Assembly (NCBI GenBank): GCA_032622095.1
Contig: CP136066.1
Coordinates: forward strand, 52,728,609-52,792,608
From: Siphonodentalium dalli
Lineage: Eukaryota; Mollusca; Scaphopoda; Gadilida; Siphonodentaliidae
Length of the DNA: 64,000 nt
Reading direction: 5' to 3'
Part shown: piece by piece, positions 24,806 to 36,588 of the stretch
Position numbering within the stretch: the first letter of the stretch is position 1
How the letters are laid out: each line of letters begins with the position of its first letter
Program-made: the position numbers and the translations under genes
Notes under the pieces: model-generated
Told to the model about the DNA's origin: nothing
Seen by the model: only the letters and a program-made list of their open reading frames with translations
The model's database searches: none

Positions 24806-24919
24806 TAGGTTCACATATGTCACCTTCGAAGCCTGTAATACAAGTACAAGTGAAACTATTTTCGCCGTCAGTGCAATTTCCTCCGTTCAGGCACGGATTG
24901 GAATCACAATCGTCGATAT
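24806..24919 (-). CDS. exon 10: EGF-like domain, A type, unit 1
   Basis: 38 codons, phase 1-1, acceptor TTGATTACAG and donor GTAAGT. The six cysteines follow EGF spacing: IDDC, NPC, GNC, FTC, TC and DIC. IDDC fits a calcium-binding EGF, and C-T-D-x4-F-T-C fits the Asp beta-hydroxylation site. It ends CEP, where unit 2 has CET and unit 3 has CES. This is the last EGF before the lectin exons in the model. Confidence 0.85.
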
Positions 24920-25171
24920 CTGTAATCAAAGAACTGAATGTACTTATATAAATATACGTTGGCACGGTCTATTACTCGTTTGGGGGGTCCTGGTTATACA
25001 ACCACCACACGGACAGTTGAAAAGCTAATACGGGTGCAGCAGGATTCATATGTTTTGGTTGTCTGTTGAACTTATTACCTGATCAGTTCGAAGGGATATA
25101 CGTATAGGTTACAAACAGCTAACTAGTCTCCATATGAGACAGTGTTAACTATAAGTCCTGTTGGTGATGGG

Positions 25172-25510
25172 TTAACCCGTTGGAGAGTATCTGTAACGTC
25201 ATATACATGACGTCAAGAGTAAATTTAACGTCAACGTCATAGCAATAATTATTAACAAGTTCGGGACAAAATGGTCCAATAATTCGTTTTAATGTATGTG
25301 CATTTTTGTTAACGTGTGTTATCATAATCGATTGCACTTATACATTTGGGACATTATATTAATAAAAATAACTCCTATACAAATCATTTATAAATGATTT
25401 ATTGAAGTTATGTCTACATAAAATAACACTTCCTGAAACGACTTATATGTCGTTCTACTCCTCAACCGATAGACGACATATATAGGTCGTTCTACTCGCC
25501 AAAGGGTTTA
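25172..25510. mobile_element. TTAA-type MITE in unit 1
   Basis: Starts TTAACCCGTTGGAGAGT and ends CTCGCCAAAGGGTTTA, an imperfect inverted terminal repeat next to TTAA/TTTA. Inside is a hairpin-prone run with two CGACATATA.GTCGTTCTACTC words. No coding capacity. It was copied with the unit into 28068-28411 and 30963-31306. Confidence 0.65.
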
Positions 25511-26267
25511 GCCACTTTCAAGTTCAAGTGGTCAATTTTCCCTTAGAATGTCATCTGATACACCAGACGGTTACAACAAACACGCCATTTCCGGTATTTG
25601 TTCAAAATATGTCCGCCTTTTTGGCGCCATTTGGTATTTGCGGGACATTTTATTGGATGATATATAAGGAAAGTACTTAGCCTCAGTATTACCAACTCAC
25701 AAGAGTAATAATGTGTGTAGTTATCGTAATAATAACGCTGACTGATGTGGAAGACAGCGATTTTCGATGATTTTTTTAATTTTTGGTCGACATTGTGTCC
25801 GCCATCTTGGATATGGTGATTATTTCTGATCTCGAGTATAAGAGTAATCCTACCTCGGGTATTTCATAGACATGTACAACGCATGAATGGAGTTTTAATA
25901 GCAATAACACCCACTTATTCGAAACAGACATTACGCGATTAGCGTCGATTTGGCTTTGATCGGATTATACCGGTATTTGTGAAAACGTGATAGCGGGCAA
26001 AAATATCTGTTTAACATTTCGGCCGCCATCTTGGCCGCCATATTTGATTTTGGTGTCGGATTTTGGGCCAGTTTGTAAGTATCGTATGTTGGAATAACGA
26101 GCGGATAATAGTATGCTGTGGTATCACACAATTATATACTACGACATTATACGTTTCGAAAATAATTAATTCTATGCGATAAAAACAAGTACCATAGATT
26201 CATTGTAGCTTTATGAAGAACCTGAATACAGCTAAGTTGCTTATTAATATATTATTCATGAACTTAC

Positions 26268-26378
26268 TGTTATCGCAGTCAGTCCCATCATAACCACTGT
26301 CGCAAATGCACTCGTAAGAATCAACCCCATCAATACAGCGGCCGTGTTCGCACAGTGAGGAGTCACAATCATTTATGT
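26268..26378 (-). CDS. exon 9: EGF-like domain, B type, unit 1
   Basis: 37 codons, phase 1-1, acceptor ATATTTCAG and donor GTAAGTTC. Six cysteines fit an EGF domain, with INDC, LCEHGRC and YECIC. INDC at the start and C-I-D-x4-Y-E-C fit calcium binding and hydroxylation. It differs from units 2 and 3 by SSLC instead of SSPC. Confidence 0.85.
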
Positions 26379-26454
26379 CTGAAATATCAATAAACAATGT
26401 GAGGCCCGACCAACCGCATATATACGCTGTCAATATGTTAGTTATCAAAGTTGA

Positions 26455-26870
26455 CCCTGTGCCAATGCATTCTCTTATATATGCGAGTCGACCATATGTC
26501 GCCTCGCATATATAAGAGAATGCATTGGCCTAACAATTTTTTATAATTTTTTTAATAACTTTTTCTGACATTCTTTAGCAATTTTTAGGACATAAAATAA
26601 AAAATATACAGAGTGTCAATAACACTGCAGGGAGCCCCACACATATATAGAAGCATGTGTATTGATTGTCGTCTGCTCATGTTTGTCTGGGGCTCTGTGT
26701 GGGTGAAATTATAAAATTGTTAAAGAATATAAGAACAAATTATTAAAATTGTAAAACATTGTAAAAAATAATAACAAATGATAACAAATTGTTTGGCCAA
26801 TGCATTATGTTATATATAAGAGGCGACCTATGGTCGACTCGCATATATAAGAGAATGCATTGGCATAGGG
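26455..26870. mobile_element. palindrome MITE in unit 1
   Basis: Bounded by CCCTGT...ATAGGG, with terminal 69-bp palindromes at 26461-26529 and 26796-26864 (the second slightly mutated). Between them is a central CTGCAGGGAGCCCCACACAT...GGGGCTCTGTGTGGG segment that itself folds. The outer TTAACCCTTTACCC ends of the full element are missing here. Confidence 0.8.
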
Positions 26871-27702
26871 TATTACTATTCTGTATAATCACAAAGGACA
26901 ACGTGGAGGCACTCAATGAATAATATCAATCAGTTCATGTCCATATACTATGATCATAGGAAGAGTGTAGCAATGAACTAAGATTGTCGAAAATTCCAAA
27001 CATATTAACTGACTATGGTACAATATTTATACAAATATAAAGGACAGTTCGGAAATTCCAAATACTATTCATGTTTGCATGTATGTTACTATGCATTGTG
27101 TGTATTCTCCAGAGTTGTTGGCCATTATAAATAAATATATATATATACCTTTGAAAAATATATTTCGTTTGATTTTCTTCGTGTTAAATGCCTGTAAATA
27201 CTAATTACCCTTGTATTGTGCTCTTGTTCACTATCTATAAGCTCTCTGTATTACGGAGGAAATAAAGGTATATATATTGAATCTGAACAGTACAAAACAT
27301 TCCTTTGGGGAGATACAACATTTGCGATCGTAATACTCGTCAGGATTGGCACACAACGACCCTAATATTTGTTTGTGATATCCCCTCAATATTATATTCA
27401 AGAGTTTTATATATGATTATAGTCTGCGTGCGTGGATACGAAATACATGCCATCTAATCAATTATGTATAAAACACCAGGCAGAGTTATCTCCCATCGCT
27501 CCGCTGAGATATATGGAGTTTGTTATGTACATGTATAGTGTAGTTATACTTGGTTTAGTTGGTAGGAGGAAGAATCTGGAGTTTTTCGTTGATAATAGTC
27601 AAGTAAGTGTTCACATTTTGTCGTTTTTCCAGTGGATGGATCATTTTCACATATGTACCGGTAGTCGAATGGGTGTAATTTCAATAATTTAGCATCACTT
27701 AC

Positions 27703-27816
27703 TAGTTTCACATATGTCACCTTCGAAGCCTGTAATACAAGTACAAGTGAAACTATTTTCGCCGTCAGTGCAATTTCCTCCGTTCAGGCACGGATTGGAA
27801 TCACAATCGTCGATAT
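27703..27816 (-). CDS. exon 8: EGF-like domain, A type, unit 2
   Basis: 38 codons, phase 1-1, intact AG acceptor and GTAAGT donor. Same six-cysteine calcium-binding EGF pattern as exon 10 (IDDC start), ending CET. The near identity to exon 10 reflects the tandem duplication. Confidence 0.85.
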
Positions 27817-28067
27817 CTGTAATCAAAGAACTGAATGTACTTATATAAATAGACGCTGGCACGGTCTATTACTCGTTTGGGGGGTCCTAGTTATACAACC
27901 ACCACACGGACAGTTGAAAAGCTAATACGGGTGCAGCAGGATTCATATGTTTTGGTTGTCTGTTGAACTTATTACCTGATCAGTTCGAAGGGATATACGT
28001 ATAGGTTACAAACAGCTAACTAGTCTCCGTATGAGACAGTGTTAACTATAAGTCTCGTTGGTGATGG

Positions 28068-28411
28068 TTAACCCGTTGGAGAGTATCTGTAACGTCATAT
28101 ACTTGACGTTACGAGTAAATTTAACGTCAACGTCATAGCAATAATTATTAACAAGTTCGGGTCAAAATGGTCCAATAATTCGTTTTAATGTATGTGCATT
28201 TTTGTTAACGTGTGTTATCATAATCGATTGCACTTATACATTTGGGACATTATATTAATAAAAATAACTCCTATACAAATCATTTATAAATCAGATGATT
28301 TATTGAAGTTATGTCTACATAAAATAACACTTCCTGAAACGACATATATGTCGTTCTACTCCTCAACCGATAGACGACATATATAGGTCGTTCTACTCGC
28401 CAAAGGGTTTA
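28068..28411. mobile_element. TTAA-type MITE in unit 2
   Basis: Copy of 25172-25510, with a few substitutions and a small insertion (CAGA) in the middle. It was duplicated with the unit and did not insert independently. Confidence 0.6.
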
Positions 28412-29168
28412 GCCTCTTTCAACTTCAAGTGGTCAATTTTCCCTTAGAATGTCATCTGATACACCAGACGGTTACAACAAACACGCCATTTCCGGTATTT
28501 GTTCAAAATATGTCCGCCTTTTTGGCGCCATTTGGTATTTGCGGGACATTTTATTGGATGATATATAAGGAAAGTACTTAGCCTCAGTATTACCAACTCA
28601 CAAGAGTAATAATGTGTGTAGTTATCGTAATAATAACGCTGACTGATGTGGAAGACAGCGATTTTCGAAGATTTTTTTAATTTTTGGTCGACATTGTGTC
28701 CGCCATCTTGGATATGGTGATTATTTCTGATCTCGAGTATAAGAGTAATCCTACCTCGGGTATTTCATAGACATGTACAACGCATGAATGGAGTTTTAAT
28801 AGCAATAACACCCACTTATTCGAAACAGACATTACTCGATTAGCGTCGATTTGGCTTTGACCGGATTATACCGGTATTTGGGAAAACGTGATAGCGGGCA
28901 AAAATATCTGTTTAACATTTCGGCCACCATCTTGGCCGCCATATTAGATTTTGGTGTCGGATTTTGGGCCAGTTTGTAAGTATAGTATGTTGGAATAACG
29001 AGCGGATAATAGTATGCTGTGGTATCACACAATTATATACTACGACATTATACGTTTCGAAAATAATTAATTCTATGCTATAAAAACAAGTACCATAGAT
29101 TCATTGTAGCTTTATGAAGAACCTGAATATAGCTAAGTTGCTTATTACTATATTATTCATGAACTTAC

Positions 29169-29279
29169 TGTTATCGCAGTCAGTCCCATCATAACCACTG
29201 TCGCAAATGCACTCGTAAGAATCAACCCCATCAATACAGCGGCCGTGTTCGCACGGTGAGGAGTCACAATCATTTATGT
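29169..29279 (-). CDS. exon 7: EGF-like domain, B type, unit 2
   Basis: 37 codons, phase 1-1, intact splice sites. Reads INDC, SSPC, HGRC, YEC, IC and TDC. Six cysteines, calcium-binding signature present. Confidence 0.85.
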
Positions 29280-29355
29280 CTGAAATATCAATAAACAATG
29301 TGAGGCCCGACCAACCGCATATATACGCTGTCAATATGTTAGTTATCAAAGTTGA

Positions 29356-29771
29356 CCCTGTGCCAATGCATTCTCTTATATATGCGAGTCGACCATATGT
29401 CGCCTCGCATATATACGAGAATGCATTGGCCTAACAAGTTTTTATAATTTTTTTAATAACTTTTTCTGACATTCTTTAACAATTTTTAGGACATAAAATA
29501 AAAAATATACAGAGTGTCAATAACACTGCAGGGAGCCCCACACATATATAGAAGCATGTGTATTGATTGTCGTCTGCTCATGTTTGTCTGGGGCTCTGTG
29601 TGGGTGAAATTATAAAATTGTTAAAGAATATAAGAACAAATTATTAAAATTGTAAAACATTGTAAAAAATAATAACAAATGATAACAAATTGTTAGGCCA
29701 ATGCATTATGTTATATATCTGAGACGGCCTATGGTCGACTCGCATATATAAGAGAATGCATTGGCATAGGG
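29356..29771. mobile_element. palindrome MITE in unit 2
   Basis: Palindromes at 29362-29430 and 29697-29765. The second has mutated to TTATATATCTGAGACGGCC, which weakens its stem. Otherwise like 26455-26870. Confidence 0.8.
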
Positions 29772-30597
29772 TATTACTATTCTGTATAATCACAAAGGAC
29801 AACGTGGAGGCACTCAATGAATAATATCATTCAGTTCATGTCCATACACTATGATCATAGGAAGAGAGTAGCAATGAACTAAGATTGTCGAAAATTCCAA
29901 ACATATTAACTGACTATGGTACAATATTTATACAAATATAAAGGACAGTTCGGAACTTCCAAATACTATTCATGTTTGCATGTATGTTACTATGCATTGC
30001 GTGTATTCTCCAGAGTTGTTGGCCATTATAAATAAATATATATATATACCTTTGAAAAATATATTTCGTTTGATTTTCTTCGTGTTAAATGCCTGTAAAT
30101 ACTAATTACCCTTGTATTGTGCTCTTGTTCACTATCTATAAGCTCTCTGTATTACGGAGGAAATAAAGGTATATATATTGAATCTGAACAGTACAAAACA
30201 TTCCTTTGGGGAGATACAACATTTGCGATCGTAATACTCGTCAGGATTGGCACACAACGACCCTAATATTTGTTTGTGATATCCCCTCAATATTATATTC
30301 AAGAGTTTTATATATGATTATAGTCTGCGTGCGTGGATACGAAATACATGCCATCTAATCAATTATGTATAAAACACCAGGCAGAGTTATCTCCCATCGC
30401 TCTGCTGAGATATATGGAGTTTGTTATGTATAGTGTAGTTACACTTGGTTTAGTTGGTAGGAGGAAGAATCTGGCGTTTTTCGTTGATAATAGTCAAGTA
30501 AGTGTTCACATTTTGTCGTTTTTCCAGTGGATGGGTCATTTTCACATATGTACCGGTAGTCGAATGGGTGTAATTTCAATAATTTAGCATCACTTAC

Positions 30598-30711
30598 TAG
30601 ATTCACATATGTCACCTTCGAAGCCTGTAATACAAGTACAAGTGAAACTATTTTCGCCGTCAGTGCAATTTCCTCCGTTCAGGCACGGATTGGAATCACA
30701 TTCGTTGATAT
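30598..30711 (-). CDS. exon 6: EGF-like domain, A type, unit 3
   Basis: 38 codons, phase 1-1. Starts INEC rather than IDDC, which is closer to the classical calcium-binding EGF consensus and to the diverged copy at 35174-35287. Ends CES. Splice sites intact. Confidence 0.85.
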
Positions 30712-30962
30712 CTGTAATCAAAGAACTTAATGTACTTATATAAATATACGTTGGCACGGTCTATTACTCGTTTGGGGGTCCTGGTTATACAACCACCACA
30801 CGGACAGTTGAAAAGCTAATACGGGTGCAGCAGGATTCATATGTTTTGGTTGTCTGTTGAACTTATTACCTGATCAGTTCGAAGGGATATACGTATAGGT
30901 TACAAACAGCTAACTAGTCTCCATATGAGACAGTGTTAACTATAAGTCCCGTTGGTGATGGG

Positions 30963-31306
30963 TTAACCCGTTGGAGAGTATCTGTAACGTCATATACTTG
31001 ACGTCACGAGTAAATTTAACGTCAACGTCATAGCAATAATTATTAACAAGTTCTGGACAAAATGGTCCAATAATTCGTTTTAATGTATGTGCATTTTTGT
31101 TAACGTGTGTTATCATAATCGATTGCACTTATACATATGGGACATTATATTAATAAAAATAACTCCTATACAAATCATTTATAAATCAGATGATTTATTG
31201 AAGTTATGTCTACATAAAATAACACTTCCTACAACGACATATATGTCGTTCTACCCCTCAACCGATAGACGACATATATAGGTCGTTCTACTCGCCAAAG
31301 GGTTTA
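30963..31306. mobile_element. TTAA-type MITE in unit 3
   Basis: Copy of 28068-28411 with the same CAGA insertion, so units 2 and 3 share this difference from unit 1. Confidence 0.6.
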
Positions 31307-32063
31307 GCCTCTTTGAACTTCAAGTGGTCAATTTTCCCTTAGAATGTCATCTGATACACCAGACGGTTACAACAAACACGCCATTTCCGGTATTTGTTCA
31401 AAATATGTCCGCCTTTTTGGCGCCATTTGGTATTTGCGGGACATTTTATTGGATGATATATAAGGAAAGTACTTAGCCTCAGTATTACCAACTCACAAGA
31501 GTAATAATGTGTGTAGTTTTCGTAATAATAACGCTGACTGATGTGGAAGACAGCGATTTTCGAAGAATTTTTTAATTTTTGGTCGACATTGTGTCCGCCA
31601 TCTTGGATATGGTGATTATTTGTGATCTCCAGTATAAGAGTAATCCTACCTCGGGTATTTCATAGACATGTACAACGCATGAATGGAGTTTTAATAGCAA
31701 TAACACCCACTTATTCGAAACAGACATTACGCGATTAGCGTCGATTTGGCTTTGATCGGATTATACCGGTATTTGGGAAAACGTGATAGCGGGCAAAAAT
31801 ATCTGTTTAACATTTCGGCCGCCATCTTGGCCGCCATATTTGATTTTGGTGTCGGATTTTGTGCCAGTTTGTAAGTATCGTATGTTAGAATAACGAGCGG
31901 ATAATAGTATGCTGTGGTATCACACAATTATATACTACGACATTATACGTTTCGAAAATAATTAATTCTATGCGATAAAAACAAGTACCATAGATTCATT
32001 GTAGCTTTATGAAGAACCTGAATATAGCTAAGTTGCTTATTAATATATTATTCATGAACTTAC

Positions 32064-32174
32064 TGTTATCGCAGTCAGTCCCATCATAACCACTGTCGCA
32101 AATGCACTCGTAAGAATCAACCCCATCAATACAGCGACCGTGTTCGCACGGTGAGGAGTCACAATCATTTATGT
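32064..32174 (-). CDS. exon 5: EGF-like domain, B type, unit 3
   Basis: 37 codons, phase 1-1, intact acceptor ATATTTCAG and donor GTAAGTTC. The six-cysteine calcium-binding EGF pattern equals unit 2 (SSPC). Confidence 0.85.
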
Positions 32175-32250
32175 CTGAAATATCAATAAACAATGTGAGG
32201 CCCGACCAACCGCATATACACGCTGTCAATATGTTAGTTATCAAAGTTGA

Positions 32251-32658
32251 CCCTGTGCCAATGCATTCTCTTATATATGCGAGTCGACCATATGTCGCCT
32301 CGCATATATAAGAGAATGCATTGGCCTAACAATTTTTTATAATTTTTTTAATAACTTTTTCTGACATTCTTTAACAATTTTTAGGACATCAAATAAAAAA
32401 TATACAGAGTGTCAATAACACTGCAGGGAGCCCCACACATATATAGAAGCATGTGTATTGATTGTCGTCTGCTCATGTTTGTCTGGGGCTCTGTGTGGGT
32501 GAAATTATAAAATTGTTAAAGAATATATTATTAAAATTGTAAAAAATTGTAAAAAATAATAACAAATGATAACAAATTGTTAGGCCAATGCATTATGTTA
32601 TATATGCGAGACGACATATGGTCGACTCGCATATATAAGAGAATGCATTGGCATAGGG
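32251..32658. mobile_element. palindrome MITE in unit 3
   Basis: Palindromes at 32257-32325 and 32584-32652. The spacer is 8-10 bp shorter than in units 1 and 2 (GAATATATTATTAAAATT instead of GAATATAAGAACAAATTATT). Confidence 0.8.
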
Positions 32659-33358
32659 TATTACTATTCTGTATAATCACAAAGGACAACGTGGAGGCAC
32701 TCAATGAATAATATCAATCAGTTCATGTCCATACACTATGATCATAGGAAGAGTGTAGCAATGAACTAAGATTGTCGAAAATTCCAAACATATTAACTGA
32801 CTATGGTACAATATTTATACAAATATAAAGGACAGTTCGGAAATTCCAAATACTATTCATGTTTGCATGTATGTTACTATGCATTGCGTGTATTCTCCAG
32901 AGTTGTTGGCCATTATAAATAAATATATATATATACCTTTGAAAAATATATTTCGTTTGATTTTCTTCGTGTTAAATGCCTGTAAATACTAATTACCCTT
33001 GTATTGTGCTCTTGTTCACTATCTATAAGCTCTCTGTATTACGGGGGAAATAAAGGTATATATATTGAATCTGAACAGTACAAAACATTCCTTTGGGGAG
33101 ATACAACATTTGCGATCGTAATACTCGTCAGGATTGGCACTCAACGACCCTAATATTTGTTTGTAATATTCCCTCAATATTATATTCAAGATAGAGTTTG
33201 ATATATAATTATAGTCTGCGTGCGTGGATACGAAATACATGCCATCTAATCAATTATGTATAAAACTCCAGGCAGGGTTATCTCCCATCGCTCCGCTGAG
33301 ATATATGGAGTTTGTTATGTATAGTGTAGTTATACTTGTTTTAGTTGGTAGGAGGAAG

Positions 33359-33925
33359 ACAGCACCGACAGGGCTAGGTTACCACCAAACATATACAGCA
33401 TTACCGCGTTATTTGTTACTGTCATTATATTATTCATGTATGTGTGTATTGTAAATTAAATATAATAGTGCATGTATACATAAACGGTATGATAGGAGAG
33501 TGAGTTCAAACAAATCAATGGGCCTATGTTAAGTTTGTTACCCTTTTGTTACGATCATCCCCCAACCATCTGAGCAAGATTATGGATGAGCGATTAAGTA
33601 TCCACGTTAATGTAATTTAGAAAGGTATACTTGCGCGATTATTAAATATAATACGGTGGTGCAAAAGGATGCAGCACGAATTTTATCTGACTAGTGTCAG
33701 TTGGCTACTTTGTTGTTAACGATGGTGTATATCGTAAGGTCCCCAATTGCCACAGCGCCATTTAATATAACCCGATTTCACTATTTATTTTTCCGAATAA
33801 TTATCAGACAAAACAGAAGATTGGGTATATTAGTTTACAAAGGCCTTTTGGCAGTAAAATTTATCACGCGGTGTTATGAGACCGACTGTTATATGTAACG
33901 AAATAAGTTTCATCTGTTGTTATAA

Positions 33926-33971
<46 letters not shown>

Positions 33972-34143
33972 AGTGGGATATGTATTTCTCCCATCCTACA
34001 CATTTTAGTGTGGGATAGCTGGGTGAGATTTACCTGTATCACACAACACGTGACCAGCTGTATCACCATACCCACGTGTCTGCTTTACCTATTTAATTAA
34101 GAGCCGGAACTAATTTAACACAATGGCGACCAACCATGCAGTT
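33359..34143. other. unique sequence with TA microsatellite
   Basis: This stretch separates unit 3 from the older duplicated block. The only feature I can name is an uninterrupted (TA)n run of about 40 bp at about 33928-33969. Short ORFs here are not supported. Confidence 0.5.
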
Positions 34144-35060
34144 ACGCTTCACGTCTCAAGTAAATACATAATGACGAATTCGTGAACACTAATACAAATG
34201 GAGATAAGCATCAAACATGTTAATCACGAAGAACCTTCAACACAACCTCACTTACAGACGCAGAGTTGCACAACATGCAATATAAACGACTAATTGTGCG
34301 AAAAAAAATTCATCAAACAGAAGGCCCCAAGCGAAACTGGCATTACTTGCACATTTCGTAGAACGTAAACAACGCACCCGTGTACGTGGTATCCTCAAAC
34401 CCGAGGTTATCACGAAACCCGAGAATTTTGGTTTTGTTAAATGAACATATCTTCCCTCAGATGAAGCTATATATCTGCCAGTTAAATGGTGATATCCACT
34501 ATTCAAAACAGAATGTTCCCTCAATGGGATAGCGAAAATAGCTTGCTCTCACCCCGATAAATTTAATAGAAATTCCGACTCATTTCCGATTTTATCATAA
34601 ACAGTAGACACTTTTTGACGTTAGGTAGTTCGTTTGAATCATAATTATCAGCCATATATGGCGGACAACGCGTGTGTCAATAGAAACATATATGTTTAAG
34701 TAACCATAAGATTCGGTTCGAAAAAAATACTATTTGCGTCCAAGTGTGGGTACCCACAATAATTTCGGATATCAAAGCCGCATATCGAGATGTCGCTAAA
34801 CACAGATCTGGGATGTCAAAGATGTGAATGATATGCTTCACATTTTGACCGTTTCTGCTTGAAAATATCCCAATTATCATCCGACAGGCCGTCACATGTA
34901 TCATCTTTATGGTGGGGGTGCATGTGCACGGGTTAAAACGTGTATGTTTGTTTGTGTTTTATGTTCTAATGTAATATTAATAGTATAAGCTATTCTGTGT
35001 TATTCGACAGTATAGGACCGGAACTGTACTCATTTGTTTCTGTCAGTCCAATGTGGTGCA
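34144..35060. repeat. segmental duplication, right copy
   Basis: Diverged copy of 23707-24678, with deletions (for example about 30 bp near 34700). With exon 4 and its downstream intron it is a single-copy relative of the tandem unit, older than the three-copy expansion. Confidence 0.85.
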
Positions 35061-35173
35061 TGTAACTGTCAGGTAAGTGTTCACATTTTGTCGTTTTTCC
35101 AGTGGATGAATCATTTTCACATATGTACCGGAGGTCGAATGGGTGTAATTTCAATAATTAATGCATCACTTAC

Positions 35174-35287
35174 TAGTTTCACAGATGTCACCTTCGAAGC
35201 CTCCAGCACAGTCACAATTGAAACTATTTACGTCGTCAGTGCAATTTCCTCCGTTCAGGCACGGATTGGGTTCACACTCGTTGATAT
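35174..35287 (-). CDS. exon 4: EGF-like domain, diverged A type
   Basis: 38 codons, phase 1-1, acceptor TTGATTACAG and donor GTAAGT. Calcium-binding EGF starting INEC and containing NPC, GNC, FNC, DC and DIC. Coding changes relative to the A exons of the tandem units lie mainly between cysteines 3 and 6 (FNCDCAGG versus FTCTCITG). The reading frame, cysteines and splice sites are all kept, which suggests it is functional. Confidence 0.85.
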
Positions 35288-35877
35288 CTGTAATCAAAGA
35301 ACTGAATGTACTTAACCCTTTGTTGACTAAATGGAATCTTACGTGTAGTTATATAAATATACGTTGGCACCGTCTATTACTCATTTGGTGGGGGTCCTGG
35401 TAATATAACCACCAGACGGACAGTTGAAAAGCTAATACGGGTGCAGCAGGATTCATATTCGTTGGTTGTCTGTTGAACTTATTACCTGAGCATTTCTAAG
35501 GGATATACGTATAGGTTACAAACAACTAACTAGTTCCCCAGTTAACAGTGTTAACTATAAGTCACACCGGTGATGGGTTAAGCCTATTAACAAACAAATA
35601 ATTAGTTCTCATAGGCGACAGTGTTAACTATAAGTCCCGCCGCCGATGGCTTAAGCCTACTTACAAACAACTAATTATTGTCCACAGGCGACCTTGTTAA
35701 CTGTAATTCCCGCCGGCGATGTGTTAAACCTATTTGAACTTTAAGTGGTCAATTTCCCCTAAGAACGTCATCTGATATACCAGACGGTTACAACAAACAC
35801 GCCATTTTCGGTATTTTTTTCAAACTATAATCTTGCATTTCCACAACTACCCCATTTTCTGCACACAAGTCAGCGGT

Positions 35878-36178
35878 ATAAAAATACCCACATAACGTCG
35901 GAACCCCACCAGACTAAATACCCACACCACCTCCATAACGTCGGAACCCCACCAGACTAAATACCCACACCACCTCCATAACGTCGGAACCCCACCAGAC
36001 TCTTATACCCACACCACGTCCATAACGTCGGAACCCCACCAGACTCTTATACCCACACCACGTCCATAACGTCGGAACCCCACCAGACTCTTATACCCAC
36101 ACCACCTCCATAACGTCGGAACCCCACCAGACTAAATACCCACATCACCTCCATAACGTCGGAACCCCATCAGACTCT
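35878..36178. repeat. 43-44 bp minisatellite, 7 units
   Basis: Tandem units with CCATAACGTCGGAACCCCAC and alternating CAGACTAAATACC or CAGACTCTTATACC ends. One unit-like relic is seen near 44860-44900, in the matching position of the oldest module copy. Confidence 0.9.
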
Positions 36179-36188
36179 TCCTGGCCAG

Positions 36189-36588
36189 TTAACCCTTTAC
36201 CCAATAGAACGGCCCTGTGCCAATGCATTCTCTTATATATGCGAGTCGACCATAGGTCGCCTCGCATATATAAGAGAATGCATTGGCTTAACACATTAAA
36301 AATTATAAAATTGTTTAAGAATGTAAGAAAAAATGGTAAAAAGTGTTAAAAAACGATTTTTTTTAGGCCAATGCATTCTCTTATATATGCGAGGCGACCT
36401 ATGGTCGACTCGCATATATAAGAGAATGCATTGGCACAGGGCATAACTGTTACTATCACAATGTGGTCAAGGAGCCGGTTCCAATGATATCCATATGTGT
36501 ATGGTTCTATTGAGACAGACCGAAGATATTTTAGGCTGTTGAAGCTTTATTTGGCCGGTTTTGGCCGGTTTGTTGGGTAAAGGGTTAA
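36189..36588. mobile_element. piggyBac-type MITE with two nested palindromes, copy 2 (inverted)
   Basis: TTAA on both sides (36189-36192, 36585-36588) with CCCTTTACCCAA ends and palindromes at 36219-36287 and 36367-36435. Flanking internal blocks such as CTGTTGAAGCTTTATTTGG match copy 1 at 4982-5436 in reverse. The two copies therefore define the full-length element as about 0.40-0.45 kb. Confidence 0.8.

Larger units (their letters stand above)
24679..27575. repeat. 2.9-kb EGF-exon unit 1
   Basis: First of three tandem units (about 2897 bp). In minus-strand order it carries a B-type EGF exon (26268-26378), a palindrome MITE (26455-26870), a TTAA MITE (25172-25510) and an A-type EGF exon (24806-24919). 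Identity to units 2 and 3 is very high across introns and MITEs, so the amplification is recent. The junction occurs at CTGGCG/CTGGAG. Confidence 0.92.
27576..30470. repeat. 2.9-kb EGF-exon unit 2
   Basis: Second tandem unit (2895 bp). It holds EGF exons 29169-29279 (B) and 27703-27816 (A), a palindrome MITE at about 29356-29771 and a TTAA MITE at 28068-28411. Confidence 0.92.
30471..33358. repeat. 2.9-kb EGF-exon unit 3
   Basis: Third unit (about 2888 bp), the first met in transcription order. It ends at 33358, where homology to units 1 and 2 stops at GGTAGGAGGAAG. Confidence 0.92.

Noticed and set aside
33928-33969. TA-rich run as a regulatory site
   Set aside because: Plain (TA)n microsatellite.
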